A DNA stretch of 64,000 bases from Prostheceraeus crozeri (Eukaryota; Platyhelminthes; Polycladida; Euryleptidae), in contig CAJQUW010008712.1 of NCBI GenBank assembly GCA_907163375.1, forward strand, positions 124,001 through 188,000. Reading direction: 5' to 3'. The stretch's first letter is position 1. The number at the start of each line of letters is the position of its first letter. The notes beneath the pieces were generated by a model. The model saw only the letters and a list, made by a program, of their open reading frames with translations. It searched no databases and had not been told where the DNA came from. Positions 45,614-57,600 of this stretch are shown one piece after another. The translations under genes were made by a program, and so were the position numbers.

Positions 45614-46205
45614 GTGCCATCTCTAAATGATAAAGGGGTAATTTATGACTGTTGATAATGTTTGAAAATTGACAATATTGTTTGAGATGATATAGCGCGT
45701 TCGCTACTCCATCCGTACTCCATTCAAAGATATATTTTGGAATTTCGTACGGATGTTGTACCTGTATAACTATAATCCAGCAACATGGTGCACACCCGCA
45801 TTTTTCCACAAAGTTGACCACATTAATGAGTAAGCTTTGGTGGCCGCAGCGCTATTGATCATGGATTTGCAATAAAATGACTTCCTTGGACACCAGATCT
45901 GTCTCCTTTTAGACTTTTGCTTTTGAGGTACGTTTGCGAAGCGTGTCATGTCTGGTTTCCGAATTCCTTGGCGGATGAAGAGCCACGAACTGAACACAGA
46001 TAACTGTCACCAAGCTTCATTCAAAATATTAAGTGAAAATCATGCATGATTAAATGATAAAATCTCAGAAAATGTATGTCTTTTCATTCTGCAATAAAAT
46101 CTTCTTCAGGTGCTTTTCAATGAACCTTTTAATAAAATTTAAAGGTAGCCAGAATTTTCGCCTTACGACTTTCTCAATGGCAGATAGAGTGAGAAAATAA
46201 TTCCA
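45614..46205. other. Intron sequence without recognised element
   Basis: Nothing recognised; the short frames on the minus strand have no motifs. Confidence 0.4.
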
Positions 46206-46210
46206 ATGCA

Positions 46211-46326
46211 GAACGCTATGAATAATGATCAATCATTGACCATCAAACAAACAACAATTTAAGATTTCAAGATGCCATTTGTTGCTTGTTTGAAGGTCAA
46301 TGATTGATCATTATTCACAGCGCTCT
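46211..46326. repeat. Hairpin with about 40-bp arms
   Basis: GAATAATGATCAATCATTGA (left, from about 46,219) is the inverse of TCAATGATTGATCATTATTC (right, to about 46,317). The arms extend with few mismatches to AGCGCT/AACGCT words at the edges, around a loop of about 35 bases. It may be a small MITE or a structured RNA. Confidence 0.7.
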
Positions 46327-46329
46327 CCA

Positions 46330-48090
46330 TCAAAATATCAAAAACATAATTCGATGCTTGCATAAAAATAAATCACCTTCACTTAGTCCTTATCAGTGCT
46401 CTCAGCGATATTGTCTCGATCGATTCGTGAAATTCATCATAATTATTCCACAGGTATTTTACAAATCATTTTTCATTTCGCAATATAAATCGCTCAGACA
46501 TTTTGATTTGAAACAACACCATTTTTCCATAACATTTATGGAATGATATTTTTTGGATCTCTTGATAGATATGCTAACTTAAGCCTCATTCTCATATGTC
46601 ATGCGAAATTTGTGTTGATGATCAAATTCAATTTTCTCATCAAATTTATGACATGAAAACCATGAGACCAGCGAAATGTTATTGTCTCTGTTTCAAATCT
46701 ATCCGTCTGTTGACTAATGTAATGATCTAGAAGGCTGAAATTTCATTTATCATTCTCCAAATCTAGAAAAACAAAATGTGCGGATCTCTTCCACGACAGT
46801 AAATGGTCATTATCACACGGAAATATATTTTTTTATTGGCGATATGGATATTTCCGTCTGCTTGTCAGAATTACAGACATTGAAATATGTGACTCTGAGT
46901 AAGAAATACGCTACTTTTCAAGAAGGAGCTGAAGCATGTAATTTAAGTTATTCATGCGCAATTAGTTATTGCTTTATTCGAGCTCTGATACATTGCGTTG
47001 CATGAGAAAATGATTTGCATCTTCTTAAAGTAGACAGCTAGAAAAATATTACAAAGAAAAAAGAAATGAAAAAGGTTTGCAATGCAAATACACTGTACAG
47101 TATAAGCACTGTAAGTGGCACACAGCCATTTGATTTGCTTTTTATGCAAATGAGTATTTTGCCTCATGTTGCCACGTGTTAACAGGCAACCTTAATGCAT
47201 AATATAGACAATTGATGTCTGAACACAACGACTGATTCATATTATAGCGATTACCGCATGCTGTGGTACTACAGACTAGTATATCAATTTTAATCAAAAT
47301 TGGATAGTATTCTTGTGTAATTATTAGTTATGTGCTAATGCAACATAAAAAAATATGTGATCAATGAGGATTGCGAAGAAGAGAGAAATTTGACAGCATT
47401 CCCTCGTGCTACTGTGGTCGGCAACTAGAAAAAACGCAGAGTATTTGAGGAGATCCAGGTTTAGTGTGAAGTTCTCTCCTCTAGTGTGATGTGTAAGGCT
47501 TCAAACTGTCTTATAAAAAACACATAGGCACTGTAGACAATAAGACAGTAAATAATATAAATTTAGTTAATTTTTGAATCGAATTAAATAAATTGAAACA
47601 TAAAAACTAATGCAAATGGAAAAATAGAAAAGTTGATGAAGCCAAACTTATGGTCAACGATCTATCACTCATTTTTAGATCAAGCTTCGTTAAAATCCAT
47701 ATAAAGTCCTGGCTTACAGATCGTACGCAAGTAGGTTTCCATTGCGCTTCCTAAAGGATGTGAAGAAATTTGGGCTACTTTCTTTCTCAAGTCTCAAGTT
47801 TCTCTGGAGCAGGGTGGCATGCAACCAGCCGAATCTTCCGGCGGTGTGGAGAAATGCGAGTCTATCCGAAGCACAGATACGAGACTGATGCGAGAATGGC
47901 TGTAGCATTGCCCTTAGCGAGTTGGAGACGGAAGACTTCATTACTGTTAGTGCTGCATGAGTATTGCCAATTTCTATGATCTGTAGAGAATGGTGATATG
48001 CGGATACAAATCAATTTCTATGAGAATAACATAGTGTCACTACAAACATTACCTTGACATTCGGTAGCATTGCATTCTAGTCTCACTAAC
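46330..48090. other. Intron sequence without recognised element
   Basis: A block at 47,714-47,979 is open on both strands and GC-richer than its surroundings, but has no known domain. CAATTTCTATGAGAA at about 48,012 also occurs at about 60,211. No gene called. Confidence 0.4.
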
Positions 48091-48094
48091 TTAA

Positions 48095-49268
48095 CCCTCG
48101 ACGCCACTGTGGTGCCTTTCTGAACGCGACGCACTGGGGCCCCTGATGATCTCCCGAACTCATAGAAATTGACAACAATAAAACCTCTAGAATGGAAATT
48201 AAGCTTCATGCAATGCACAATAACGGCATATAAATCGCACGCATTTTCACTTAGATGCACCTGCCAACGTCTGTATCATTGGGTTAGAATCAGTCACATG
48301 AGTAAATCGAAGCTTTTAATTGGTTCTTCATGCCCCAACTTAGTTCCCTCGGATGTGCCACGACCTTGAGTCAATTTCCATTCTAGCGAACTTCAGATAA
48401 ACAATTTATTTCTATGCCCGAACTATTGCACCAATTTTGCCCAACCACACATCAATCGAATGGGCATTGAAAGGGGACTCAGTAAAACAGCATCAGCTTT
48501 ATTTCTAAGCTCATCCCTAGGCTGAGGTGAAGGTCAAAGGTCAAGAACGCCAATTTTTAGCAAATTTCCATTAGATCATCATTTGAAATAGAAAATGACA
48601 ACAAAAACTAATAAATCATACACTAATCGAAATATCTGGTGAAGGTGGTTAATCGAACGATGATTATTAATCGCTCTGAGATTACATCATTCTATTAGAT
48701 GAGGTCAAATGTCAAATGATTCAAACTTTTAGTTCAGCTCAAATATCACTAAAATCGCACATTTTAGTATTTAGTTTCTGCAGGTGAAGAGACAACACAA
48801 TTTGGTGATTTTTATCGAGACACTGAGGCTAAAAGCAACATGATTCTGGAAATTTCAATAATTTTTGATCAGATACAGAACTAAAAAGTACAAACATAAA
48901 AAACTTATACATGAAATATGATTTTCAAATTTCAAACATGCATATATAATAAGCAGATAATTCAAAGATTTTGCATTTCTGACTATCTGTGTATTAGTAG
49001 TAAAAAATCCTTTATGCAATCTCAACTTATTTCATCAAGAATTGATACCACAATGTAAATTAGAAGTGAATACCGAAATTAGCCAAAATATTCCAAGCAT
49101 TCAAATTTTAAAATTACTCTTACGCCAAAAGTATTGTGCCAAATATATCATCCTTCTGTCAAAAGTTGCATAATACGTAGAAGGTACGTTAGTAGAAATC
49201 TGGTGGCCATAGCTTGCTTGGTTTAGAAGATATTCAAAATATTCGCCAGGAGACGACAAAAAGTCTGA
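48095..49268 (+). mobile_element. piggyBac-like MITE family B, copy 1
   Basis: It starts at TTAA followed by CCCTCGACGCCACTG. TTAA is the piggyBac target and CCC the usual start. The body is shared in inverted orientation with 54,666-55,545. Landmarks are CACACATCAATCGAAT, GGTGAAGGTCAAAGGTCAAG and GGTGGCCATAGCTTGCTTGG. The right inverted repeat is missing. It is split by a family D insertion at 48,161-48,416. No transposase is present. Confidence 0.68.
48161..48416 (+). mobile_element. MITE family D, nested in family B
   Basis: This 256-bp element, CATAGAAATTGAC to TTTATTTCTATG, has a perfect 8-bp target duplication cccgaact (48,153-48,160 and 48,417-48,424). The family B copy near 55,500 is uninterrupted here (CCCCAAACTATCGCACC on the minus strand), giving an empty site. 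It matches 15,070-15,319 throughout. Confidence 0.9.
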
Positions 49269-49349
49269 TTTCTATGGTTTATACTTTGGATTTGACGGAA
49301 TAGATCTCAGATGCTAGGGAAACTCTCTACAATTTCCTGAACTCCTGCA

Positions 49350-50437
49350 CAGGGATTGCACCGGGTCAAGATCCGGATCCGGCGGATGCTGCTGTAAACA
49401 TCCGGGATCCGATATGAGATCCGCCCGGATCCTGGATCCAGCGAAGAGTGTCATGATAAAATGTTGATGGTCATCAATGCTATGGAAAATCCTATTTAAC
49501 GATAGAAGTTATAAAAGTTATAAAACCTCAAACTCGTTTTTCTCGCTAATCACTTAGAGTTGTGAGTGGCAGCCAAGAATGCGAATATAAATCTTAACAG
49601 AAATGTTTTATCCAGGAATGTCTGTAGCTCGGTATAGAATGACCATCTATTAATGTGCAAAAAAGATGACGTAACTTTTTCATGCCTTGTTCATTCTAAT
49701 TGTCATGTTACCGTTGTAGACTTGTGACCACTGCACCCGTTTTACTAATCCACACCAAGGAATGAATAGAATGCCATGAATTTCATAGCTAAAAACATAA
49801 AAAAGATCCATTCTGCTTCTCCAAACACATGATATTAATTCGACTACCTTTCACTTACAATGAACAATAGCTGTAATTACTAATAAGTCTGTAATAGTTG
49901 GATATGCGCATATTAGTTAAATAAACACAAATAAAAGCAAGTTTGCTGTCTTTTCTTTCTTTAAATTAAATACACTTGTTTATCGTGGTTGAAATTGTTT
50001 TTTTGATTGACAATCATGGGAAATGTAAACTTAATAAATTCAGAAATTCAGTTGCAGTTATCATGTCTTAAGAAAGAGTACACATTTCTCTATGCTGAGT
50101 CTCAGATTGTATTACCGATATTTTAGATACTTGTAATCATCCATTGATATTTAGTAATGATATTCTGTAAAAAAAGGTAATAACAACTGAGAACCAGAGT
50201 GACAACTGCAATTGGCGATGGCAAAATCCAAGGACTTCAATATCATTTCATTGGTATGTTTTTATGTATTATGAAATCCATAGTTTAAACTTAATCTCAG
50301 GAACCAGACTATTCAATGCAAGTATTCATGATAATGAAAACGAATTGCATACAATTTCATCACTTTTGATCATAGGATCCGGGATCCGCCCGGGCGCCCG
50401 GGTCTAAGATCCGGATCCGGGTATTTGCAACTTCCTG
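49350..50437. mobile_element. Non-autonomous hAT-like element with GGATCC-rich ends
   Basis: The ends are CAGGGATTGCACCGGGTCAA on the left and GTATTTGCAACTTCCTG on the right (inverted CAGGAAGTTGCA). AAGATCCGGATCCGG occurs just inside both ends. It is flanked by the direct repeat aactcctgca (49,340-49,349 and 50,438-50,447), which contains the expected 8-bp hAT duplication. The 1,088 bp contain no long open frame. Such GATCCGG-rich sub-termini are common binding arrays in hAT elements. Confidence 0.82.
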
Positions 50438-50447
50438 AACTCCTGCA

Positions 50448-51280
50448 CCGGTAAATCTCAAAATTGTCTCTTTTCTAAGCTTTCATTTAATTACGTTGGT
50501 TCCATAAAAAAATCGCTAACAGTGTTTGATCACTCTGTGTGACCTTTTTCGTTCTCAACTCAATTCAGCCAGCTATTGTTTTAGCAATCTCAAAATTCTT
50601 TCACTTCTATTTGTTGTTTGACTACGTCAAATTTGACAAAACGAAGCAGCAATAACTTTCGAGAATTTCTACACGACTTTTATCTAGATCATCTCAAAAA
50701 TTTCCTTCTGTTTTAAATAAAAGCAATAAGGAAATAACCTGTAGAAATGATCAAGTGAATAAATGCAGCAATGACAGCATTTACTGAGGAAATTGAGGGT
50801 TTTGGCATGAAAAGTATTCTTCAATTTAGATGTAGACGATATCTGATCGTAATGCCTCGAAATGGATGTTTGGACAAATGAAAGGAAATACTCATACGTT
50901 TCAATTCTTGCGACAAATAGCTTCTGAAAGTAATCTGGCGCTGTAGGATGAGCAGAGGTAAATTGCGAGCAGGAATTTAGACGGCAACTGAGGTCGCCCA
51001 TTCACAGACCGGATGAGAAGGTAATGAAGCAAATTTGCAAGCTATCACCTGCGCCTCACTGACGCCCAGTAAATTGATGCTAATTCCAACATTTACATTC
51101 TTTTCCACTGAAGCGGAGAAACCATACCAAGAGTGACAACTCCACGCTGTTACCGCACTGCCGCGGTGAAATCCCAGGAAAAAGCTTTCCAGTACCTATA
51201 GTCTTCTTTTTTATGCTGATAGGCTTTCCATACAGCTGGAAGCATGACTTGCTCCATAGAAATCTGCTTTTTCGTTTAGA
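50448..51280. other. Intron sequence without recognised element
   Basis: A 105-codon minus-strand frame at 50,684-51,001 (PDYFQKLFVARIETYEYFLS) follows a plausible acceptor (CTCATCCTACAG), but no donor or family match supports an exon. Confidence 0.4.
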
Positions 51281-51286
51281 TTAAAG

Positions 51287-52035
51287 CACAGAATTAGATT
51301 CATCTGCGCGCTCTTCGGTTTTTAGAATGGAAGATTCGCTTCTGTCCTTCATATCGAAATAGCGCATCAAAGAATTGCATAACTTGCTCCTTCTCGAATG
51401 GATAGTTCGTATATCGCCTTCTATTGGAAATGGCGAACAATAAGTTGTGTCATAGATGACCAAGCGGCGAGAGAGGTTAGCCATTTTCCAAAGAGTTCAA
51501 GACAGAACAAAAGTATCAGGACTCTCTCGGTAAAACGCTTATTGGTCTATCATCTTAAGTTATGATTAAAAGAAAGACAGGGCCTTCGGCGTCCAGTGCC
51601 TTCTATCGGTCGATGTAAGTGCTGACATCGACCGATAGAAGGCACTGGACGCCGAAGACTCTGTCTTTCTTTTAATCATAGTTTAAACTAATAGACCAAT
51701 AAACGTCTAACCGAGAGAGTAGTGATGCTTTTGTTCTGTCTTGAACTCTGGAAAATAAGCTGTCAGCCGGGTTAGCACGTCCAGAGTCAGTGAGTGAGTG
51801 GTGTGCGTGCTGTGATATCACTTCGCACACACCAAAAGACATCGTCTGGCCAACATTCGATTCAGGGTATGCACTATGCAGTTAGGAATGTTGAGAAGAC
51901 GATGGTGAAATCATCAGGTTAACTAATTTTCGTACGCCTGCTACTTTTTTTATAATGACCGGAAGGGCCAACATTATGGAGAAAACTTGTGGGCAATGAT
52001 CTGAATTCTTCGAATGTGAAGGAATTGTGGCAATT
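51287..52035 (-). mobile_element. MITE family A (long subtype) interrupted by a foldback
   Basis: On the plus strand it starts CACAGAATTAGATTCATCTG, the inverted right end of the long subtype. It follows 41,016 back to about 40,590 once 51,449-51,753 is removed. The far end, with the other inverted repeat, is missing. Confidence 0.75.
51449..51753. mobile_element. Foldback element with near-perfect hairpin
   Basis: The two halves are inverted copies. The central 33-bp arms (51,584-51,616 and 51,625-51,657, from CTTCGGCGTCCAGTGCC) are perfect around an 8-base loop. The outer arms continue imperfectly to about 51,480 and 51,765. The junctions read aataagttgt (51,439-51,448) and aataagctgt (51,754-51,763), a 10-base direct repeat with one mismatch. 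The copy at 40,401-41,016 has the undisrupted sequence. Confidence 0.85.
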
Positions 52036-52082
52036 TTAGCTAGATCTTAAGATGAATCAAATCACTGAAATATTCAATAGAC

Positions 52083-52150
52083 GTCTGGTGGCCACAGCTT
52101 GCTTGGTTTAAAAGATATTCAAAAAATTCGCCAGGTGGGGGAGGGGCGAA
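52083..52150 (+). repeat. Family B end fragment
   Basis: TGGTGGCCACAGCTTGCTTG to TTCGCCAGGTGGG matches the right part of family B (49,205-49,268 and, inverted, 54,675-54,730). Confidence 0.7.
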
Positions 52151-54660
52151 ACCTCCCTAGTGGGTTGAAGGCAATGGTACTCGGCACTTTTGCGGGCAGC
52201 GTGTAGCGCACCTGCCAAACACCGCCGAATTATTGGGTCACCAAGGGTCACCAAATCGATGCAAGGGCAAAGCCGCCCACCCATCTTTTTCTTCCAGGGT
52301 TGTCATCAAGAACCCTTTGATATTCCAACAACCCTTTCACCTGATATCAACCCATTCTTATACATGAAGCCCTTCTGAAGTTCAAGAACCCTTAATGTAA
52401 AGACAAGAAACCTTGTTGATGATAAGACCCTTACAAGAACCCTTATTTTTAACAGAGTTCCTAAAAAGCCGCTATTCCAATGCATCCGCCGAATGCAGAA
52501 TTTCATGAGCGACGGGCGATGCATCAAGGGCGGCAGGGGGGGCATTGCCCCCTTACTTTTTGAGTTGCAGGTGATTGTCCCTCATCCCCATTTTTGTAGA
52601 CATTATTTCTGTAATTTGATGAAATTAATATTTAGATTTTGGCGAATTTATCCATCACGCATTGTAATGTATAACGCGCCTCAAAATTTCTCTTCCGATC
52701 TCGCATTGCGAAATGCAAACATTCATTAATTGATGCAAATTTCTTAGTCCTATTATTAGCTGAAGATAACCGCTTGCAATATGATGAACACTTGTCGAGT
52801 GACTTCCACATGTGCACACCCAGCGGGAGTTTGACCATGAACTGCATCGTGGAAAAATGAATCTATTCAGACATTGTGCATGTTGAAATGACTGGGTCAC
52901 ATTTGATGAATTTGGCAGACAGGTCTACAATGTTTCGAAGGAATATTCCACTATGTAAACATGTGTTTTTCAGCTTATTATTTGTTTCATACAACAATTT
53001 TCGGACATTTTAGAGTATGAAAATTTGCTGCTTTATGAGCTTTCTCCACTGCTAATTCAAACATGGCTTCAGCTTGAAATTTTGATAAATGTATTGAATC
53101 TTTCCAAATCATTTTTCATTTGCAAGATGTACGCATTCTATAAGGAATGAAGAATTCAAGCTATCTGTCCAATAAATGAATCTATGGAAAATAAAAATTT
53201 AAATTGGCTAACCGTCCAGCAATGAAACAGACATAGCTTCTGAGAGAAGTCTACAACAATGACACGACACTTGAACATGTCCATCAATTTCCGGTGACGC
53301 GGACTCGTACATAGCAATGACATTGATGTACTATTCTCCGTGTCGTAGTTCTTCATTGCTTGAGTCATTTACTTGTCTTTCATTCTAATTGCGAGTGTCC
53401 TTGCGTGTTGTTTCTTCAGAAATGTCAGACCAAGCGCAAGGAGAACTTTAATAAGTGTGTCTATACTGTGCATCTGGTAAGGTCAGCGAATTTCAACGGG
53501 ATTATAGTAAAGTGATGCAACAAGATCCTCCTCATTATTGTGTAGTGAAATCAATTATCGCCTAGCTTGTAGCAGAAAGAGTATAGTGAGTCGGATTTTT
53601 TCAGACATATCTTTGAGTCGGCTCTACTATACTTACTCTATGGTTCAAAGTTGAATTGAGCAGATCTACGTCGCAGGTAAATTCAGATTTAAGAAATACA
53701 ATGCGTTATAAAAAATAGGACAATAAGCTTTCGATGTCGCAGAGAGATAGCTTCCGCCTTCACTCGCATTTCCTTGCATTTCCTTGTGAAGAAGTGGTCT
53801 ATTGAAGAAAGTGAGAGCTCGTTTCTGCGCGGATTTCTTTTCGATCTAATATTTACTCTATTTCAAGATTGAGCATTTAAGGAAATAATTGCGATTACCT
53901 ATTGTATCGACAAGCACAACTCGTTTAACAAAAATGAAATCGTGTTGCTGTCATAAATGAAATCGCTTTCAATGTCCATTATTGGTTTTGTGAGTTCTCC
54001 GAGCTTTCTTTTCTCTCACTGTTGTTGACACATATCAGCATGTGGAGCCAACATTGTCTTATTTTCTTTTTGCTCCCATGAAAATCAATGTCACACATTT
54101 CTAGTTTTTCTTCAACATTTGGTTAAGGCAGTTAATGTAATCTAATTCTAGTTGTGTGTCAAACGGGATCGTTTTCGAAGAGCTGTTTGGAGGAAGTAAC
54201 TAATAAGTTGCACAAATTGTAACAACATTCGGAGGACGGTGTGCGGCAATTTATAGTGATTAAAATGAATTCATTCTTAGCATGACACTGTAATAAACGC
54301 AAAACCAGGTTTGAATTTGATTTTTTGTTGTATCGGTCCCTACAAAAAGCTAAACTTTATTGCTAAATTTAGTCATTTTATATTATTTATTTATTTTATT
54401 CAATTAATCAATTTTCTATATGAAGCTAAAGCTTTATTGCTCCTTACAAAAAGCAAAACCAAGTTTTTACAATTATGTGGCAAAACAAGTAGTCACTTCA
54501 AAGCATAGTCCTATATAATTCGAGGGTATTTTATGTTGAAAATCAAGTTGAAACCATTGACGATAAGTCCATCAATATAGATATTCATCACATTCTGTGA
54601 CATTCATCGTGTTTCCTAATCTAGAGAATATAAACACTGTTTTGTTTTGCACTGCTGCTA
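52150..54660. other. Intron sequence without recognised element
   Basis: Around 52,300-52,460 AAGAACCCTT and GAACCC words recur irregularly. No gene, RNA or transposon was recognised. Confidence 0.4.
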
Positions 54661-54665
54661 TTTAA

Positions 54666-55545
54666 CCCTCGTCCCACAGGCGAATTTTCTGAATATTTTT
54701 TAAACCAAGCAAACTATGGCCACCAGATTTCTGGAACATTGCTTTCTACGTATTATGCAACTTTCGTCAGAAGAATAATAAATTTGGCACAATACTTTTG
54801 GCGTGAGAGCAATTTTAAAATTTGAATGCTTGGAATATTTTGGCTAATTTCGGTATTCACCTCTAATTTACATTGTGGTATCAATTCTTGATGAAATAAG
54901 TTGAGATCACATAAAGGATTTTCCCTATTAATATAGAGATTAGTATTAGATAGAATTATTATTAATATTCACAAATGAAAATTCTTTGAATTTGAAATTA
55001 TCTGCTTATTTACATGCATGTTTGAAATTTGAACTTCAAATTTCAAATATGATTTTTTTTACTATTTTTCTATTTTTTAGTTCTGCATCTGATCAGCAAT
55101 TATTGAAATTTTTCATAATTATATTGCTTTTAGCCTCAGTGGATCGCTAAAAGTCACCGAGTTGAGTTGTTTCTAGATACTAAAAAGTGCGATTTTAGTG
55201 CTATTTGAGGAGAACTAAAAGTTTGAATTATTTGACCTTTGACTTAATCATCCTTTCATTAATCATCTAAACCAGACCCTTCGATTAGTGTATCATTTAT
55301 TACTTTTTCTTGTCATTTTCCATTTCAAATAGTGATCTAATGGAAATTTGTTAAAAATTGGCTTTTTGACCTTTGACCTTTGACCTTCACCTCAGCCCAG
55401 GTATGACCTTAAAAGAAAAACCGATGCTGTTTTTCTGAATCGCGTTTGAATGCCTATTCGATTGATGTGTGGTTTGGAAAAATCTTTGGTGCGATAGTTT
55501 GGGGGATCAGCTGAGGGGATTTCGGTCCCCCCAGTGAGGCTCGTT
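54666..55545 (-). mobile_element. piggyBac-like MITE family B, copy 2
   Basis: The plus-strand left edge is TTAA (54,662-54,665) followed by CCCTCGTCCCACAGG, the inverted partner of the CCCTCGACGCCACTG end of copy 1. The body is the reverse complement of 48,095-49,268 without the family D insertion. The other end fades near 55,545. A run of GACCTTT words (55,369-55,390) is part of the element. Confidence 0.7.
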
Positions 55546-55549
55546 TGGA

Positions 55550-57600
55550 TGAATTATGAACCGATGAATATTTGAATCTGTCCGCATCGTCTGGCTAAAA
55601 AATATTCAACTGTTTTGATTTGTAGCCACTTCGCGTTTGTTACGACTTGAAAGTGATATTGCATGCCTGAGATGTTGGTGGAAGTGGATAAAAGCGTCGG
55701 TTGATGACAAATAGTCAGTTGTATCAGCTGCTATACCTACTACGTTAACAGGTTGCTCAGATCAAGGCTCAGACTCAGTTGATCCTTCTAACCGAGTCCG
55801 ATATACTTGATCTAAAACAGATTGCAAATGGCCCAGTGGGAGGCTGGCAAGCTTGTATTTTACTGAGGCTATAGGATACTTTCCTCAGGAATCTTAGGTC
55901 CACTACACGTGAATCTTGCTGCACATCCTTCTTGCTAAAAGTAGGCCCTGATGCAAGAAAGCAATGCTCAAACAGGACATCTGATAAACAAGAATATATT
56001 ACTTAATGCATTAGTACACCGTCCGATCTTTTGACAGTGCTAGTCAGACTTCTTTAAATTACTTTTCTTAATTATACTCAAGCAGAAATATATTTTGGGT
56101 GATTCTCTTAAATTGTCGATGTCTAATGATAGACTGTTCAATTATAGACTATCAAATAAACTATGAATTACGTGCGACATGTCACCTTGCTGATGAAATA
56201 TAGCAGATTGTCTACTCCTTTTTGACTTTCTTATCAGTCAGATATTACTCTACCCCTATCCATGCCAAGTGTGGAGATTTGGTTCCCTATCGAACTTCTG
56301 TTCTGGCGCCTTTGAAATGAAACCACGTGACTTGCGTCCTTGCAAGTTGTATTTTCAGCTTACTTTTAGTGTTTCCAAAAAATCTTGAAAATGGCCGATT
56401 GGGAAGTCAAACATCTGACCATTATTGAGAAGCATTTTTTGCAAAGGAATATAGAATCATCATATTTCTTCTATTAATTCCATTTTTATCACACATTATT
56501 ATAGTTTTTTGATGTCACATTTTTTTTATTTTTGTTTGTTAAAACAATTTTCATGCGCGCAGTGTAGGGGATGGGGATTTGGGAATGGGTGTCGATGAGT
56601 GTATGTGGGGTTGGTGGGACATGTGTGATGTGACTTACGGTTGTTGGGTGAGGGGGGTTGACAAAGGGCGGCGTCGTCCTGTATGCTTGTTATTATATTT
56701 CAATGGAAACCACATACATTGACGCTTTGTGGCTTCCCATGATGAATATTATTGATGATTCAAAACATCTATTTCCTGACATTATATTCTGAATTGCTTG
56801 TGGAAACGATCCTCAGTCCAAAGGACAAACTTAATTTTTATAATTCTAAAATTTTGAGAAATTTTTATGAATATTTAATAATAAGAATATTCAAGTATAT
56901 ATTTTGCGATGTTGCGCATCACTTGAAAATTAAATGCGTCGATTTTAAGTAAATTAGATGATTGCAATTGAGATTTTGTAATCTACAACAAAGATTTTTA
57001 TGTCTATGAAAAAATCAAGTAAGCTTGATGATTAAAATTATTTGCAACAAATACAGCAAATTATTCATCAACGTTTTGTCATAAAATAAAAAATCATTCT
57101 CAAAGTAGATGCTTTTTACAAAAAGAAGCTATTAATATATTTCAAATTATAATGTCGAAGAATCGAATTCATAATTAATGACTCTGAGAAGCAAAAATGT
57201 ATTCCCACCGACTTTCAATTATTAAAAAATGCCGAGGTATCAGTGAATAAAAAGGAATTTGCATAGCAGCGAGATTGCATTCAATCGACACCAATGCACC
57301 CTCTAAATCCCTAAAAGAATTTATTTAGCTTCTTCACATTATAACATAGAATAACTGTCTCTTCCTCTTACCAAGTACGGACGGTTACTCTTCGAATTCA
57401 TTCCTGGGAAAGAATACTTTGAGAGATTTAATGTCAGAACTGTCGAAGGATGCAGATTTATCACGAAGATGCATTAATTACTGTGAGAGAGTGACGGTTT
57501 TGAAGAATGTTGAGACTTTGTTTTCTACATTATTATTTTTCAAAATTAAAGAATGCAGAGTGAAAATTATTCTCTTGATTCGGTCTTATATCACTACACA
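55550..57600. other. Intron sequence; G-rich tract inside
   Basis: Nothing coding was recognised. A 75-codon plus-strand frame at 57,419-57,646 (LSKDADLSRRCINYCERV) runs into the array that follows and has no known family. Confidence 0.4.
56567..56680 (+). other. G-rich tract with G-quadruplex motif
   Basis: Four G runs (56,567-56,570, 56,573-56,576, 56,581-56,583, 56,587-56,589) separated by 2-4 bases meet the usual G-quadruplex rule. More G runs follow up to about 56,680. This is exceptional in an AT-rich window. It would be on the template strand of the channel gene. Confidence 0.7.

Noticed and set aside
50684-51001. Possible host exon
   Set aside because: The acceptor-like site looks good, but there is no donor in frame and no family match.
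48095-55545. Inverted family B copies as one giant transposon or segmental inversion
   Set aside because: The sequence between them is filled with unrelated elements, each copy has its own TTAA edge, and their nested insertions differ.
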